Made by a program: the position numbers and the translations under genes
The notes under the pieces: model-generated
What the model saw: the letters and a program-made list of their open reading frames with translations, nothing else
Databases searched by the model: none
Told to the model about the DNA's origin: nothing
Assembly: GCF_037055355.1 (NCBI RefSeq)
Contig: NZ_CP146350.1
Location: 5,851,001-5,915,000, forward strand
Reading direction: 5' to 3'
Length of the DNA: 64,000 bases
DNA from: Streptomyces sp. DG1A-41
Lineage (GTDB): Bacteria > Actinomycetota > Actinomycetes > Streptomycetales > Streptomycetaceae
In this document: positions 29,097-38,670 of the stretch, one piece after another
Layout: each line of letters starts with the position of its first letter
How positions within the stretch are numbered: position 1 is the first letter of the stretch

Positions 29097-29163
29097 GAAA
29101 TCTCCTTGTGGGAGGTGGGGTTGTTCCGTGCGACGTACGTGGTGCGGGTGGCGCACATCGTTC

Positions 29164-29286
29164 TGCCAATGGCATGACCAGGTCAAGACCGAAAGTGGAC
29201 GCACAGTGTACGCGTGCGGCCCGGCGGTCGCGCTGTCCCGGCCGAAGTGCACCCACGGGTGTGACCCGAGCGTGCATATATGTACG
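29164..29286. promoter_or_regulatory. Cluster of palindromes between carboxypeptidase and LuxR genes
   Basis: TGCCAATGGCA (29164-29174) is a perfect odd palindrome next to TTGACC on the minus strand, a likely carboxypeptidase promoter. CACCCACGGGTG (29250-29261) and CGTGCATATATGTACG (29271-29286, one mismatched pair) lie 52-88 bases before the LuxR start. The last is unusually AT-rich for this genome and is a good candidate operator or promoter core. Confidence 0.45.
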
Positions 29287-29337
29287 CAACGGGGGAGAGT
29301 GAGGGCCCGGACCACACCCCCAGAGGACTGGCTGATC

Positions 29338-32300
29338 ATGGGCGGATCAGCGCCACGACGGGACCACCATCTGCCGGTCGAGACGACCAGCTTCGTCGCC
29401 CGGCGTGGCGAACTGACCCAGGGACGCGAGCTGTTGGCCCGCGCACGGCTGGTGACGCTGACCGGACCGGGCGGCGTCGGCAAGACCCGGCTCGCCGCGC
29501 GCATCGCGGCCCGGGTGCAGCGGGCCTTCCCGGACGGCGTGCGCTTCGTGCACCTCTCCGGGCTGCACGACCCGGCGCTCGTGCCGCTCGCCGCCGCCGA
29601 CGCGCTGGGGCTGCACGACCACTCCGCCCAGCCGCCGCTGGACGCCCTCGTCGAGCAGGTGCGCAACCGGCGGTTGCTGCTCGTCGTCGACAACTGCGAG
29701 CACCTGGCGGGGGCCTGCGCGCAGCTCGCCGCGGCCCTGCTGCACGGCACCGAGGGCGTCCGCGTCCTCGCCACCAGCCGGCACCGGCTCGGCCTCACCG
29801 AGGAGCACCTGCTGGAGGTGCGGCCCCTGCCGGTGCCCGACCCGGACGGCGACCTCTCCGCCGCCGAGGGCTACCCGGCCCTCACGCTCTTCGCCGACCG
29901 GGCCGCCGCGGTCGTCCCCGGCTTCCGCCTCACCGCGGACACCCGCGCCTCCGTGGCCCGCCTGTGCCGCCGCCTGGACGGCCTCCCCCTCGCCATCGAA
30001 CTCGCCGCCGTCCGCATGCGCGTCCTCGACGTCGACCAGCTCCTTGACCGGCTCGACGACCGCTACCGCTTCCTCACCACCGGCAGCCCCGCCGCACTGC
30101 CCCGCCACCAGACCCTGCGCGCGGCGGTCGCCTGGAGCCACGACCTGTGCACCGCCCCCGAGCAGTTGGTGTGGGCCCGGCTCTCGGTCCTGGCGGGCAG
30201 CTTCGACCTGGAGACGGCGGAGGCGGTGTGCGCGGACGACACCGCGGAGGGGGCCGCACGGTGGGGAACGGACCCGGTGCCGGCGGAAAGTGTCCCGCCG
30301 GGCGGCGGACACGTGGCCGGCGGGGCGTTCGCGGGTGGTGCCCGGGGCGGGGCGCGTCCCGATGTCCCGTCGGGCGGCGTCGGGTTCGCGGACGGCTCCG
30401 GTGAACGTACGCGGCCCGCACGGACGCTCGCAGGGGCCGTGACGCTGCCTCCGCTCAGCGGCGGTTCGGAAAACGTGGTACCGCCGGTGCCCGGTCGGGC
30501 AGGTGGGTCTGGTCCGTTGCCGGTGTCGGGTCGGGCAGGCGGGTCTGGTCCGTTGCCGGTGTCCGGTCAGGGCGGCGGGCCCGTGCCGTTGCCGTCGCCC
30601 GGGATGCGCCCCGAGTCCCTGCTCGCCTCCAGGCCCGAGAGCGGCCCCGGCGGCGGCCTGCCTCTGTCTCCGTCCGTGCTTGGCCCGGGGGGCGTGGCGG
30701 CGCCTGCGCTCGGCGGTCTGCCTCTGTCTCCGTCCGTGCCTGGTCCGGGGGGCGTGGCGGCGCCTGCGCTCGGCGGTCTGCCTCTGTCTCCGTCCGTGCC
30801 TGGTCCGGGGGGCGTGGCGGCGCCTGCGCTCGGCGGTCTGCCTCTGTCTCCGTCCGTGCTTGGCCCGGGGGGCGTGGCGGCGCCTGCGCTCGGCGGTCTG
30901 CCTCTGTCTCCGTCCGTGCCTGGTCCGGGGGGCGTGGCGGCGCCTGCGCCCGGCGGCCTGCCTCTGTCTCCGTCCGTGCCTGGTCCGGGGGGCGTGGCGG
31001 CGCCTGCGCCCGGCGGCCTGACCCTGCCCTTGCCCCCGCCCGATCCCGGCGCCATGACCTCGTTCCCGTCCCTGCCTGACTCAGGCGGTCTGACGGTGCC
31101 GCCGCCCTTGCCCGACGCAGGCGGTCTGACGGTGTCCCCGCCCGTGCGCGGCTCAGGCGGCCCGGCCTCGCCCCCGCCACCCGCAGAGGCCGCAGGCGCC
31201 CGGCCGGCCCGTCCCGCCCCGGCTCTCCGTGCCGACGAGGTGCTGGACGCCGTCGCCGGGCTCGTGGACAAGTCGGTGTTGTGCCGGGAGCCGGGGCCTG
31301 GTGGGGCGCGGTACCGGATGCTCGACACGCTGCGGCAGTACGGGCTGGAGCAGCTGCGGCGGATTGTCGGGGAGGAGGACGCTGCCCGGCGGCGGCAGCG
31401 GGACTGGATGCTGCGGCGGGTCGAGGAGTGTGAGCGCGGCTGGTTCGGGCCCGGGCAGCCGGAGACCGTCGCCCGGCTGCGCGCCGACCGGGACAACCTG
31501 CGCGCCGCCCTCGACTTCAGCCTCGCCACCCCGGGCGAGGCGCTCGCCGGGCTGCGGCTCGCCGGCACCCTCTGGTTCTACTGGCACGCCTGCGGCGCCC
31601 CACGCGAGGGCCTGTACTGGCTCGACCGGGCCCTGGCCGCCAACCCCGAGCCGACCCCGGAACGGGCCCGCGGCCTCTGGGTCGCAGGGCTGCTCGCCGC
31701 CGCCACCCAGGACTTCCCCCGCAGCCGCCGGCACGCCAGGGACGCCCTCGCCCTCGCCCGGGTCCTGGGCGACGCCGCCGAGGCCGCCCACGCCGAGTAC
31801 GTCATCGGCGTCCTGCGGCTGTTCGGCGACGATCTGCCCGGGGCGCTGCGGCACTTCGAGACCACCGTCGCCCGCGGCCCCGTGCCCGGCCAGCACCTCA
31901 GCGTCGTAGGCCTCGACCAGGTCGAACTCGCCTGCGCCCTGGGCTTCCTGGGCGAGGCCGACCGGGCCGTCGAGGTGTGCGAGCGGGCCCTCGGGCTGTG
32001 CGAGCGGCACGGCGAGCAGTGGGTACGGTCGTACGTGCTGCGCATGCTCGCCCTCGCCCACACCGTGCGCCGCGACTGGGCCCGGGCCGAGCGGCACGCC
32101 CGCGAGGCTTTGCGGCTCAAGTTCGCCGTCCACGACGTCATCGGCATCGCCCTCACCCTCGACCTGCTCGCGTCCATCGCGGCCGAACGCGGCGCCCACG
32201 AGCACGCGGCCGTGCTGCTGGGCGGCGCCGACCGCGTCTGGGCCGACATCGACGCCGCCCGCTGGGGCGCGCGCACCCTCAACTCCGCACGCCGGGACAG

Positions 32301-32643
32301 CGAGGAGCGGGCCTGCCGGGCCCTGGGCCGGGACGCGTTCGAACGGGCCCACCGGCGCGGCGCGAGCCTCGGCCTCGCCGAGCTCGTCGGCCATGCGCTC
32401 CAGGAACCGGCCCGCCCGCACCCCGGGGAGTCCCGGGCCCCGCACGACGACACCGCGGTCCGTCTCACCCGCCGCGAGACCGAGGTCGCCCGGCTCGTCG
32501 CCGAAGGGCTCGCCAACCAGCAGATCGCCGACCGCCTGGTGATCGCCCGCCGTACCGCCGAAGGCCATGTGGAACGCATCCTCAGCAAGCTCGGCTTCAG
32601 CAACCGCAGCCAGATCGCCGCCTGGGTGACGGCCCAGCGCTGA
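29338..32643 (+). CDS. Large ATPase-LuxR regulator with a repeat-filled linker
   Basis: The 1,101-residue protein has an N-terminal AAA/NB-ARC-like ATPase (P-loop GPGGVGKT, residues 43-50; VVDNCEHL as Walker B), a TPR-like middle (about residues 640-1000) and a C-terminal LuxR/GerE HTH ([20 protein letters not shown]). Between ATPase and TPR parts lies a Pro/Gly/Ser-rich insert of about 300 residues, including six perfect-length 20-residue repeats (residues 442-561). Relatives usually have a few residues there. ATP-dependent regulators of this type control secondary metabolism or sugar genes. The target is unknown. Confidence 0.85.
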   Translation: MGGSAPRRDHHLPVETTSFVARRGELTQGRELLARARLVTLTGPGGVGKTRLAARIAARVQRAFPDGVRFVHLSGLHDPALVPLAAADALGLHDHSAQPPLDALVEQVRNRRLLLVVDNCEHLAGACAQLAAALLHGTEGVRVLATSRHRLGLTEEHLLEVRPLPVPDPDGDLSAAEGYPALTLFADRAAAVVPGFRLTADTRASVARLCRRLDGLPLAIELAAVRMRVLDVDQLLDRLDDRYRFLTTGSPAALPRHQTLRAAVAWSHDLCTAPEQLVWARLSVLAGSFDLETAEAVCADDTAEGAARWGTDPVPAESVPPGGGHVAGGAFAGGARGGARPDVPSGGVGFADGSGERTRPARTLAGAVTLPPLSGGSENVVPPVPGRAGGSGPLPVSGRAGGSGPLPVSGQGGGPVPLPSPGMRPESLLASRPESGPGGGLPLSPSVLGPGGVAAPALGGLPLSPSVPGPGGVAAPALGGLPLSPSVPGPGGVAAPALGGLPLSPSVLGPGGVAAPALGGLPLSPSVPGPGGVAAPAPGGLPLSPSVPGPGGVAAPAPGGLTLPLPPPDPGAMTSFPSLPDSGGLTVPPPLPDAGGLTVSPPVRGSGGPASPPPPAEAAGARPARPAPALRADEVLDAVAGLVDKSVLCREPGPGGARYRMLDTLRQYGLEQLRRIVGEEDAARRRQRDWMLRRVEECERGWFGPGQPETVARLRADRDNLRAALDFSLATPGEALAGLRLAGTLWFYWHACGAPREGLYWLDRALAANPEPTPERARGLWVAGLLAAATQDFPRSRRHARDALALARVLGDAAEAAHAEYVIGVLRLFGDDLPGALRHFETTVARGPVPGQHLSVVGLDQVELACALGFLGEADRAVEVCERALGLCERHGEQWVRSYVLRMLALAHTVRRDWARAERHAREALRLKFAVHDVIGIALTLDLLASIAAERGAHEHAAVLLGGADRVWADIDAARWGARTLNSARRDSEERACRALGRDAFERAHRRGASLGLAELVGHALQEPARPHPGESRAPHDDTAVRLTRRETEVARLVAEGLANQQIADRLVIARRTAEGHVERILSKLGFSNRSQIAAWVTAQR
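30661..31020 (+). repeat. Six in-frame 60-bp tandem repeats
   Basis: Six copies, each exactly 60 bases, begin at 30661, 30721, 30781, 30841, 30901 and 30961. They differ only at a few C/T positions and encode [20 protein letters not shown]. Shorter related repeats of about 36 bases precede them (30500-30575). Period in codons keeps the frame, so copy number can vary without killing the gene. Confidence 0.95.
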
Positions 32644-32693
32644 CCCGCCCGTACCGCATACCCAGCCCGTACCGCAGACCCCGAGAGGAATCC

Positions 32694-33605
32694 ATGACCA
32701 CCCGACAGCCCCCGATGCCCGCCGCGTTCGACCACCGCATGGCCGTCTTCGACACCGACGACGACTTCGTGGCCGCCGCCCTGCCCTTCCTCGGCGCAGG
32801 ACTCGCCGCCCCCGGCGAACCACCCCCCGTGGCCGTCGCCGACCCCCGCAACCTGGACCTCCTGCGGGACGCCCTCGGCGGGGACGCGAAGAACGTCACG
32901 TGCATCCCGCACACCGACTGGTACACCGGCTCCGCCGCCAACGCCGTCGCCCAGGCCGCCTCCTACCTCACCGCCCACGCCGGCCCCGGCGGCCGGATCC
33001 ATCTCCTCATGGAGCCCGTCTGGAGCGGCCGCGCCGGCCGCTCGGCCCGCGAGACGACCGAGTGGATCCGTTACGAGGCCCTCGCCAACCTCCTCTTCGC
33101 GCCCACGTCCACGACCGCCCTGTGCGCGTACGACACCCGCACCGCCGGCCCCGCCGTCGTCGCCGCGGCCCGCCGCGCCCACCCCGACACGGACGTGTAC
33201 CAGGACCCGGTGCGGCTCGCGGCCGAACTCGACGCCGTACCGCTGCCGCTGCCCCCGGCCGGCGCGCAGCCCCTCGCGGAGCCGCACGCCGGAGCCGTGC
33301 AGGCCTGGGCGGAAGCCCGGGGACTTCCCGCCGCCGACGCCGAGTTGTTCGCCACGGCCGTCGCGGAGACGGCGGCGGCCCTGGCGCCCCTCGACGGCAC
33401 CGCCCTGCTGTGGGGCGAGGCACCCGCCTGCGTCTGCGAGCTGCGCTCGGCCCGCCCCGTCGGCGACCCGCTCGCCGGCTTCGTCCCGCCACCGCCCACC
33501 GGCCCGGAACCCGGCCCGGGCCTGTGGTACGCGCGCCAGGTCTGCGCGTACGTGGACATCCGCGACGACGCCCAGGGAGCCACGGTCCGCCTCCAGTACG
33601 CGTGA
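32694..33605 (+). CDS. MEDS-domain sensor with degenerate HATPase region
   Basis: At 303 residues, the N-terminal two thirds resemble the MEDS/DcmR sensory domain (FDHRMAVFDTDDDFVAAALPFL, later LLMEPVW and a TEWIRYE helix). The C-terminal third looks like an eroded anti-sigma-type ATPase (RQVCAYVDIRDD). Such proteins are usual partners in stress sigma-factor switching in Streptomyces. The ATG at 32694 has GAGAGGAA upstream. It follows the LuxR gene by 50 bases and precedes an HATPase protein, so a signalling cluster is likely. Confidence 0.8.
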   Translation: MTTRQPPMPAAFDHRMAVFDTDDDFVAAALPFLGAGLAAPGEPPPVAVADPRNLDLLRDALGGDAKNVTCIPHTDWYTGSAANAVAQAASYLTAHAGPGGRIHLLMEPVWSGRAGRSARETTEWIRYEALANLLFAPTSTTALCAYDTRTAGPAVVAAARRAHPDTDVYQDPVRLAAELDAVPLPLPPAGAQPLAEPHAGAVQAWAEARGLPAADAELFATAVAETAAALAPLDGTALLWGEAPACVCELRSARPVGDPLAGFVPPPPTGPEPGPGLWYARQVCAYVDIRDDAQGATVRLQYA

Positions 33606-33682
33606 CCCCACCCGCACATGCAGGTAGGGGATCGGGTAGTCCTCCCCCTGTGCCGGACCGGCAACCGGGCCACCCTGGAGCC

Positions 33683-34165
33683 ATGCTGCAACTCTCCGGG
33701 CCCCACCTCCCGGACCCCGACGCCAGGTACGGCCCGTTCCCGCAACCACCCCTGGGAGCAGGCCACCTGAGCGTCGAGTACGCCCCCGAGCCCTCCGCCG
33801 TCCGCGAGGCACGCGCGGAGGTGCGCAGGCAGTTGGAGGGGTGGGGGCTAGCGGAGCGCGGTGAGGTGGCGGACGTCGCGGAACTGCTCGTCGCCGAACT
33901 GGCCACCAACGCCCTCGTGCACGCCGAGAGCCGCTTCCGGCTCACACTCTTCGCCGCGCACGGCGTACTGCGCTGCGAGGTGGCCGATACGGAATGCCGC
34001 GTGCCCCGGGTGCTGGACGCCGGCACCGGGGAGAGTGGCCGTGGGATGTTCCTGGTGGACGCGCTGGCCGAGCGCTGGGGCTGCCACCGGGACGGGCCGG
34101 GCAAGACCGTGTGGTTCGAGCTCGGCACGTGCGGATCGGACGGCTGTGGTCGGCGACAGCCGTGA
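33683..34165 (+). CDS. Anti-sigma-like ATP-binding protein (HATPase_c, RsbW type)
   Basis: The 160-residue protein has the N box ELLVAELATNALVHA, a G1-like CEVADTEC with the usual aspartate, and a G2-like SGRGMFLVDALAERWG. This is the short RsbW/SpoIIAB-like kinase family abundant in streptomycetes. Members bind sigma factors or phosphorylate antagonist proteins. A paired sigma factor is not in the window. The preceding MEDS gene is its likely partner. Confidence 0.86.
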   Translation: MLQLSGPHLPDPDARYGPFPQPPLGAGHLSVEYAPEPSAVREARAEVRRQLEGWGLAERGEVADVAELLVAELATNALVHAESRFRLTLFAAHGVLRCEVADTECRVPRVLDAGTGESGRGMFLVDALAERWGCHRDGPGKTVWFELGTCGSDGCGRRQP

Positions 34166-34202
34166 CGCTCCGCTGGATCGGCCCTGGCGGTGTGCCCAGC
34201 CG

Positions 34203-34266
34203 CCGGGGCCCGTCCGGGGCCTGTCCGGGGTCCGTCCGGGGGCCTGTCCGGAAGCCTGCCCGGGAG
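34203..34266. repeat. Short GTCCGGGG direct repeats
   Basis: Five imperfect copies of an 11-12 base unit (CCGTCCGGGG, CCTGTCCGGGG, TCCGTCCGGGG, CCTGTCCGG, CCTGCCCGG) follow the ATP-binding protein gene. They lie in the 180-base gap before the Nramp-like gene and have no obvious coding role. Confidence 0.55.
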
Positions 34267-34345
34267 GGCGCCTCGTACGCGCATCAGGTGAAGATCCGGT
34301 CACGCCCTCTTGTCCTACCGGCGCCTTTGGGCTTTCTTGACCTGC

Positions 34346-35662
34346 ATGGCGGACACCACGGGAAAGACCACGGACCACGAGGCGTCGCAACACCCCCCGC
34401 AGCGCAAGGCGAGTTGGAAGTACATCGGCCCGGGCATCGTCGTCGCGGCGACCGGTGTCGGGGCCGGCGACCTCGTCGCCACGCTGATCGCGGGCAGCAA
34501 CTTCGGCTACACCCTCCTGTGGGCCGCGATCATCGGCTGCCTGGTGAAGATCTCCCTGGCCGAGGCGGCGGGCCGCTGGCATCTGTCCACGGGCCGCACC
34601 CTGTTCGACGGCTGGGCCAGCCTCGGCCGCTGGACCACCTGGTTCTTCGCCGTCTACGTCGTGGTCTGGGGCTTCGTCTACGGCGCGGCGGCGATGTCGT
34701 CGAGCGCGCTGCCGCTCCAGGCGCTCTTCCCCGACGTGATGGACCTGAAGTGGTGGGGCATCGCCAGCGGTCTGGTCGGTCTGGTCTTCGTCTGGTTCAA
34801 CAAGTACGCGGTGTTCGAGAAGGTCATGACGGTCCTGGTGGGCGTCATGTTCCTGGTGACGGTGTACCTGGCGATCCGCGTCACCCCGAACATTCCCGAC
34901 GCCTTCGCCGGGCTCCTCCCGGTCCTCCCTGACGAGAAGGACTCGATCCTCAACACCCTGGGCCTGATCGGCGGCGTCGGCGGCACGATCACCCTCGCGG
35001 CCTACGGCTACTGGGTCAACGCCAAGGGCTGGACCGACACCGGCTGGATGAAGGTCATGCGCCTGGACAACCGCGTCGCCTACGCCACCACGGGCATCTT
35101 CGTGATCGCCATGCTCTTCGTCGGCGCGGAACTCCTGCACTCGGCGAACATCGCGATCGCGAGCGGCGACAAGGGCCTGATCCAGCTCGGCGACATCCTG
35201 GAGAAGGAGTACGGCACGGCGACGGCGAAGTTCTTCCTGATCGGATTCTTCGCCACGTCCTTCACCTCGCTGATCGGCGTCTGGCACGGCGTGAGCCTGA
35301 TGTTCGCCGACTTCGTGGCCCGCCTGTCGGGCAAGGGCCAGGCCAAGGGCGAGGAGGTCGCCTCGGGCCAACGCGAACGCTCCTGGCCCTTCCGCGCCTA
35401 CCTGCTCTGGCTGACCTTCCCGCCCATGATCCTCCTCTTCGAGGGCCAGCCCTTCCGGCTGATCATCATCTACGGCGTCCTCGGCGCGGCCTTCCTGCCC
35501 TTCCTCGCCGGCACGCTGATCTGGCTCCTGAACTCCCCCCGCACGCCCAGGGAGTGGCGCAGCGGCCCGATCAGCAACGCCATGCTCGCCGTCGCGGGCC
35601 TGCTGTTCCTGATCCTGTGCGTGAAGCAGATCTGGGACCAGCCGTGGGGGGAGTTCTTCTAG
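34346..35662 (+). CDS. Nramp-related membrane transporter without canonical metal motifs
   Basis: The 438-residue protein has about 11 membrane helices and overall Nramp fold features. Where classical Nramp proteins have DPGN in helix 1, this one reads ATGVGAGDLVAT, and helix 6 reads GGTITLAAYGYW in place of the MPH motif. It therefore belongs to a diverged branch and may carry Mg2+ or another substrate rather than Mn2+/Fe2+. The ATG at 34346 gives the family-like start; little ribosome site is visible, so it may be leaderless or start differently. No partner genes. Confidence 0.78.
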   Translation: MADTTGKTTDHEASQHPPQRKASWKYIGPGIVVAATGVGAGDLVATLIAGSNFGYTLLWAAIIGCLVKISLAEAAGRWHLSTGRTLFDGWASLGRWTTWFFAVYVVVWGFVYGAAAMSSSALPLQALFPDVMDLKWWGIASGLVGLVFVWFNKYAVFEKVMTVLVGVMFLVTVYLAIRVTPNIPDAFAGLLPVLPDEKDSILNTLGLIGGVGGTITLAAYGYWVNAKGWTDTGWMKVMRLDNRVAYATTGIFVIAMLFVGAELLHSANIAIASGDKGLIQLGDILEKEYGTATAKFFLIGFFATSFTSLIGVWHGVSLMFADFVARLSGKGQAKGEEVASGQRERSWPFRAYLLWLTFPPMILLFEGQPFRLIIIYGVLGAAFLPFLAGTLIWLLNSPRTPREWRSGPISNAMLAVAGLLFLILCVKQIWDQPWGEFF

Positions 35663-35689
35663 GACGCCGGGGAGGCGGACAGAGGCCGG

Positions 35690-36103
35690 TTATGCGGGCC
35701 CACCGCGTCGGACCACGCGTTGCCCGCCCAACCGGTCCATCAGCACCCCCACCGCACACCCCGTCAGCAGCACGCCCGTCGACATCCACAAGCCCGGGCC
35801 CGCCGGGTCCAGCACGCCCGGCCGCAGTGCCAGCAGCAGCACCTGCGCCGCCGCCGGAGCCGCGCACGCCGCCGCCAGGTGCCGTACCGGCATCTCGCGC
35901 CACGGCTCCGGATGCACCCGCGCCGCCGCCCAGGTGGCGAGCACGACACACACCAGGTTCGGCAGGTGCACCAGCGCCAGCGCGGCACCGAACGAGCCGA
36001 CACCCCGCGGGCCGACCAGAGGGCCGTACACCAGCGTCATCTGGACGTACTCGCTGACGACCAGGACGACGATGCCGACGGCCCAGCAGCGGACGAGCGC
36101 CAT
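35690..36103 (-). CDS. Small multi-pass membrane protein
   Basis: The 137-residue protein has four likely membrane helices and no recognisable motif. Its ATG overlaps the stop of the DUF3592 gene upstream (TGATG), so the two are coupled. The best guess is an uncharacterised envelope protein. Function unknown. Confidence 0.72.
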   Translation of the reverse strand: MALVRCWAVGIVVLVVSEYVQMTLVYGPLVGPRGVGSFGAALALVHLPNLVCVVLATWAAARVHPEPWREMPVRHLAAACAAPAAAQVLLLALRPGVLDPAGPGLWMSTGVLLTGCAVGVLMDRLGGQRVVRRGGPA

Positions 36104-36534
36104 CAACCGCTCCCGAAGATCTCGAAGTAGAGGAGGACCGCGAAGCCCAGCGCGGCCATGCCGCAGCCCGCGACCAGGGCGAGCGACTGAAGCACCGGGG
36201 ACCAGCTGCCCCGCCCCGCCACCGTCGCCGTTCCCTCGGGATCGCGCGGGTCGTACGTGACGGTGACCGGGGTGCCCTTCGTCACCGACCAGCCCGCGAG
36301 GTCCTCGAACTCGACGGGCGTGCCGTCGGCCGTACGGAAGGCGAAGAAGTGCCGTCTGGCATCGGAGCGGTGATACGGCTCCGTCTCCACCCGGACGCAC
36401 TCACCCTCCGCCCGGACACCGCGCCGCAGCACCCGCGACACCGTCACCAGCCGCCGCGCGTACTTCCACGACAGCGCGCCGAACATCGCCACGAGCAGCG
36501 CGAGTACGACGTAACCGGCGCCCGGCACCTCCAT
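36103..36534 (-). CDS. DUF3592-type membrane protein
   Basis: At 143 residues, an N-terminal membrane helix is followed by a beta-rich domain (EGECVRVETEPY, then GTPVTVTYDPRDPE) and a second helix near the C-terminus. This arrangement matches DUF3592 proteins, which are common and uncharacterised in actinobacteria. It is the middle gene of a set of three or four on the minus strand with a pilin-like protein and a lipoprotein upstream; gaps are 0-20 bases. Confidence 0.8.
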   Translation of the reverse strand: MEVPGAGYVVLALLVAMFGALSWKYARRLVTVSRVLRRGVRAEGECVRVETEPYHRSDARRHFFAFRTADGTPVEFEDLAGWSVTKGTPVTVTYDPRDPEGTATVAGRGSWSPVLQSLALVAGCGMAALGFAVLLYFEIFGSG

Positions 36535-36536
36535 GC

Positions 36537-37091
36537 CTAGTGCACCTCGACCGAGTCGATGATCCGGTCCAGGTCCCCGTCCGACAGAGACCCCTGCTGC
36601 GCGTCGACCCGGATCGCGAACGTGGAGTCGGTCGAGTCCAGCCCGGCCAGGATCACGCCCTCGACCGGGGCGCCCTTCGGCGGGCCGCCGTCCTCGCCGG
36701 TCGCCTTGAAGGCGAAGTCGATCCGTTTCGCCTCGTCCGTGCCGGCCAGCTCCACATCCTTCTGGCCCTTGACGTCCGCGCCCATCTGGATGCCCGCCTC
36801 GGCGGCGATCGCGGCCTGCTCGGCGGAGTTCGCCTGGGTGAAACCGAGTTGCACGGTGATGACCGAGACCTTCCTGCCGTCCTCCGTGCGCACCGCCGCC
36901 GCCGCGTTGTGCTTGCCGCGTTCGCCGGCGCTCTGCTCCTCGTACCCCTTCGGGTACGAGACGTCGACGCCCTTGGTTTTCAGGGTGCCCCAGCCGTCGG
37001 GCACCGAGCCGGCGTCGGAGCTTCCGCAGCCGGTCAGGACCACGGCGGTCGTCAGCAGGGCGGCGGCCAGATGGGCACGGCGGGTCTTCAT
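36537..37091 (-). CDS. Lipoprotein next to the pilin-like protein gene
   Basis: The 184-residue protein has a lipobox LTGCG after a hydrophobic signal. The mature domain is about 150 residues, with a WGTLKTKGVDVSYPKGYEE opening that recalls PsbP/LpqN-like lipoproteins. The ATG at 37091 gives a normal lipoprotein signal, so the longer version is rejected. It starts 20 bases after the stop of the large pilin-like gene and ends 2 bases before the DUF3592 gene, suggesting one operon. Confidence 0.8.
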   Translation of the reverse strand: MKTRRAHLAAALLTTAVVLTGCGSSDAGSVPDGWGTLKTKGVDVSYPKGYEEQSAGERGKHNAAAAVRTEDGRKVSVITVQLGFTQANSAEQAAIAAEAGIQMGADVKGQKDVELAGTDEAKRIDFAFKATGEDGGPPKGAPVEGVILAGLDSTDSTFAIRVDAQQGSLSDGDLDRIIDSVEVH

Positions 37092-37110
37092 CGGCTTGGG
37101 CTCCGTCTCG

Positions 37111-38670
37111 TCAGTTCGCACAGTAGCTGTAGGGAAGATAGGAGCGACCGTTCCCGCGGGGCGCCCCCAGGAACTGGGCGCCGGTCAGCGTCTCCGACTT
37201 CTTCTCCGTGCTGATCGTCATGCCCAGACTGAGCCCGAGATTCAACTCGAAGCCGTACTCGGCCGCGTTCACCTCACCGGTGTACGTCATCCGGCTCGAC
37301 CTGCCCTTGTCGAACATCAGCTGCCCGAAGGGGTCGTCGGCGCCCGGGCGGGTCGTCGGCGCGTGGTCATGGAACATGTACTGGAAGGGCGTGGCGACCT
37401 GCTCGTTGTTGCTGTCCAGCCACCGCTCGGCGACCGCCCGGTCCTGGTCGCCGGCCGGGCCGGAGTCGAAAGTGACGGTGTGGGTGACGATCTCGATGCC
37501 GGTCTGTGAGTCGGTGCCCTTCACGCCGGCGTTCCCACCCCGCTTCTCGTCGTCCTCCTTGCCGTTGTCACCAGCGGCCTTGGCGCCGTCCTTCTGGCCG
37601 CCCTTCTCGACGGTACGGGTCATGTCGACACGGACCAGCTTGCCGGTCCCCTTGTCGTAGGTGACCGTGATGGTGCCGGTCTGTGTCGTGTTCGCCGCGT
37701 ACTCGCCGCTGAGCGAGCCCGCCTCGTAGCCCACCTTGGAGCCGTACTCGATGGACGAGGAGTACGTGTACGACTTGGTGTTCTTGTAGGAGTTGTCCGT
37801 CCAGGTGACGTCGGGGGAGTACTTGAAGGTGCCGCCGAGCGCGGCGCTCAGCTTCTTCTCGTCGCCCGCTGAGATCTTCAGGCCCGCCGACGCCGAGGCT
37901 TCCAGGCCCACCTTGCCGTAGGTGATCTTCCGGTTGTCGCCCAGGTCGTCCTTGATCCGCTGCTGCGTCTCCTCCTCGTCCTTGAGCGGGCCCGTCCCGA
38001 AGAGATAGGCGATGCTGTCGCCGAGGCTCGCCTCCGCGCCGCCGGGCATGGTGCGCCGCATCTCGTACATCTGGAGCTTCTCCACGTCGTCCCGGAACCG
38101 CTGGGCCTCCTCGGGGCTCTGGAAGACCCAGGTGTCGCCGCCCGTGACCTTGATGCCGAGTCCGAGCTCCACCTTGTCGGTGCCGAACCGGCCCACCTTC
38201 ATGCCGGGTTTGAAGTCCTTCTTCGCGGCGACGGACGCGGCGTCCGTGAAGGTCAGATAGACCAGCTGGTCCTTGTCGTCGATCTCGCCGTCGCCGTTGA
38301 CGTCCGTGTTCGCCTTGATGTGCTGCTCCTGGAAGCCGTACTCCTTGCCGATCTCCCAGAAGAAGATCTTCGCCTTGGAGCCCGCCTTGTCGGTGACGGA
38401 GGAGACCTGGCAAAGCGCCGGCTCGAAGTCGGCGTCGGTGAGGGGTTTGCCCGGCCCGGGCCTGCCCGACCCGCAGGTGCCGTCGCCGGTCACTTTGCAG
38501 ATCTGCGCGGCGATCTTGTCGTAGATCAGCTGCCCGACGCCGGTGGCCGAGACGGCCAGGACGATCGCCGCGCTGACCACGATCATGCCGAGGTACTCGG
38601 TGCCGGTCGCGCCGCGATCGTCGAAGACCGGTCTGTGCCCGTACGTCCGTATGTCGCCCCCGCCAGTCAT
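37111..38670 (-). CDS. Large secreted protein with pilin-like N-terminus
   Basis: The 519-residue protein begins with a short basic leader and the segment DRGATGTEYLGMIVV (residues about 18-32) followed by a hydrophobic helix, exactly the pattern of Flp/TadE-type prepilins. The rest is far too long for a pilin: an acidic EF-hand-like loop DVNGDGEIDD (about residues 123-132), a middle with repeated Gly/Ser/Tyr beta-like strands (SAGLKISAG, TYSSSIEYGSKVGYEAG) and Cys near both ends. It is divergent from the Tad operon. Possibly a large minor pilin or a cargo of the Tad machine. Function unknown. Confidence 0.75.
   Translation of the reverse strand: MTGGGDIRTYGHRPVFDDRGATGTEYLGMIVVSAAIVLAVSATGVGQLIYDKIAAQICKVTGDGTCGSGRPGPGKPLTDADFEPALCQVSSVTDKAGSKAKIFFWEIGKEYGFQEQHIKANTDVNGDGEIDDKDQLVYLTFTDAASVAAKKDFKPGMKVGRFGTDKVELGLGIKVTGGDTWVFQSPEEAQRFRDDVEKLQMYEMRRTMPGGAEASLGDSIAYLFGTGPLKDEEETQQRIKDDLGDNRKITYGKVGLEASASAGLKISAGDEKKLSAALGGTFKYSPDVTWTDNSYKNTKSYTYSSSIEYGSKVGYEAGSLSGEYAANTTQTGTITVTYDKGTGKLVRVDMTRTVEKGGQKDGAKAAGDNGKEDDEKRGGNAGVKGTDSQTGIEIVTHTVTFDSGPAGDQDRAVAERWLDSNNEQVATPFQYMFHDHAPTTRPGADDPFGQLMFDKGRSSRMTYTGEVNAAEYGFELNLGLSLGMTISTEKKSETLTGAQFLGAPRGNGRSYLPYSYCAN

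Noticed and set aside
30503-31180. Repeat block considered as a possible CRISPR array
   Set aside because: The units are contiguous without unique spacers, keep the codon frame and lie inside a gene.
33640-33660. GGGATCGGGTAGTC as a stress-sigma promoter
   Set aside because: It has a GGGTA-like core but no matching -35 at a credible distance.
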